Made by a program: the position numbers and the translations under genes. Positions 63,166-64,000 of a stretch of 64,000 nucleotides of DNA are shown here, piece after piece; within the stretch, counting starts at the first letter, position 1, and every line of letters begins with the position of its first letter. The notes beneath the pieces were generated by a model, which saw nothing but the letters and a program-made list of their open reading frames with translations, did no database searches and was not told the origin of the DNA. The stretch lies in the NCBI RefSeq assembly GCF_001522545.3, contig NC_031769.1:68105628-68169627 (forward strand). The letters are read 5' to 3'. Origin of the DNA: Parus major (lineage: Eukaryota; Chordata; Aves; Passeriformes; Paridae).

Positions 63166-64000
63166 CTGCACAAAGACCAACATCCACAGCAGTGCTCATA
63201 CCTTCTCTAAACACACTTGCTTCAGCAAGATGGCTTTTATAGTAAAATTACGCTTAACTTAAATACTGACACTTGAAGTCAAAAGATTTTTTTCACCACA
63301 CCTCCCATCTGGAGATTTTCATGTAAGGCATAACCAATGTACCCAACAAGATGTTGCACAAGTCATAAATTAGGGAGCAGCAGAGTCAGCAGTCCTGATT
63401 TCCTTCCCTCAAGCCAGGTGCTACAGGATCACAGAATAGCTCACGAGGGAAGGGACCTGTGGGGACAAAGCCCTGCCCAAGCTGGGACACCAACAGCTGG
63501 TAGTTCAGACTGTGTTCAAAGGCATTTTCAGTATCTTCAACTATGACAACAACAGAACTTTTTGAGAAAATTCTATAAAGTACATGGAAATAAAACAGGA
63601 GTTTATACTCTGCTCCCACATCGCAAAGGAAGCAAATATCCAAATCATAATGACTGGCTCTGCATTTAATATTGTCACTTCCCACATAAAACACATGCCA
63701 AGAGATGTATACTACCCGAGCAAAATTTGATAAAGGAATAAATCATGTTGCTATTACCAGCTGGAAATGTAGACAGTGGGCTTTTTAAAATATTTTTCAT
63801 CTGCCTGGCTTCATTTGCAGAAGATGTATTGTATGTTATTAAGCCCAAGCAAGAAAGGAAAGGAAAATAATTGGTAATTCCACAAACCTTCCAATTACAC
63901 ATTAAAGAAGATAGGTCTCAAAAACTACAAAAAACCCCACACAACAAAACCCAGGAACCTCTGCATTCCATACTGAACAAAGCTCACACTACAAAAACAA
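63166..64000 (-). other. Intron of the second serpin running off the right edge
   Basis: No sequence resembling the N-terminal serpin exon (the FFSPxSISxALAMV region) is found in these 835 bases, so the first coding exon lies further right. A CR1-like fragment occupies part of the interval. Confidence 0.75.
63428..63570 (-). mobile_element. CR1 LINE fragment
   Basis: Beginning ATCACAGAATAGCTC and AAGGGACCTGTGG, with CCCTGCCCAAGCTGGGACAC and GACTGTGTTCAAAGGC, this follows the reverse complement of the avian CR1 3' region with internal deletions. The element therefore points to the minus strand. Identified by motif memory. Confidence 0.65.

Noticed and set aside
1..64000. CRISPR arrays, bacterial operons, tRNA or rRNA genes
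   Set aside because: The window is vertebrate nuclear DNA; I saw no regularly spaced repeats and no recognisable tRNA or rRNA sequence.

Overview
The window is vertebrate nuclear DNA, most likely from a bird and possibly a passerine. The genes carry multi-exon, GT-AG-spliced introns, there are two GC-rich CpG-island promoters in an otherwise AT-rich background, and two fragments resemble avian CR1 LINEs. The order MYLK4 (minus), WRNIP1 (plus), SERPINB1 (minus), SERPINB6/B9-type serpin (minus) is the conserved synteny block found at human 6p25. All families were recognised by reading translations; no search was run.

Layout. From 1 to 15.2 kb there is mostly non-coding DNA, interpreted as the first coding intron of MYLK4, with a compound trinucleotide microsatellite at 12.05-12.15 kb and an unrecognised, possibly decayed reading frame at 0.29-0.60 kb. 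The first coding exon of MYLK4 lies at 15.2-15.46 kb on the minus strand; its kinase-domain exons are not in the window. A CpG-island promoter at about 18.6-19.4 kb drives WRNIP1. All seven coding exons of WRNIP1 are assembled here (18780-43169, plus strand) with intact splice sites and phases, giving a 568-residue protein. A gene-poor interval of about 5.5 kb follows.

SERPINB1 occupies 49393-56686 on the minus strand. Six coding exons give an intact 378-residue cytosolic serpin with the same reactive-centre Cys-Met as human SERPINB1. Its upstream region (57.1-58.1 kb) is a CpG island with an exact interferon-stimulated response element and a TATA-like box. About 1.5 kb further on is the 3' end of a second clade B serpin (59649-63165, minus; five coding exons, start codon off the right edge). 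Its reactive loop is of mixed SERPINB6/SERPINB9 character, with a Glu-Cys-Cys centre.

WRNIP1 is a ubiquitin-binding AAA+ ATPase of stalled replication forks. The two serpins are predicted to protect cells from leukocyte granule proteases. They are neighbours by conserved synteny and not because of a shared pathway. I found no clearly new biological system. The observations most worth following are the serpin reactive loop, the interferon-type promoter with a possible in-frame leader exon, and the self-complementary microsatellite.
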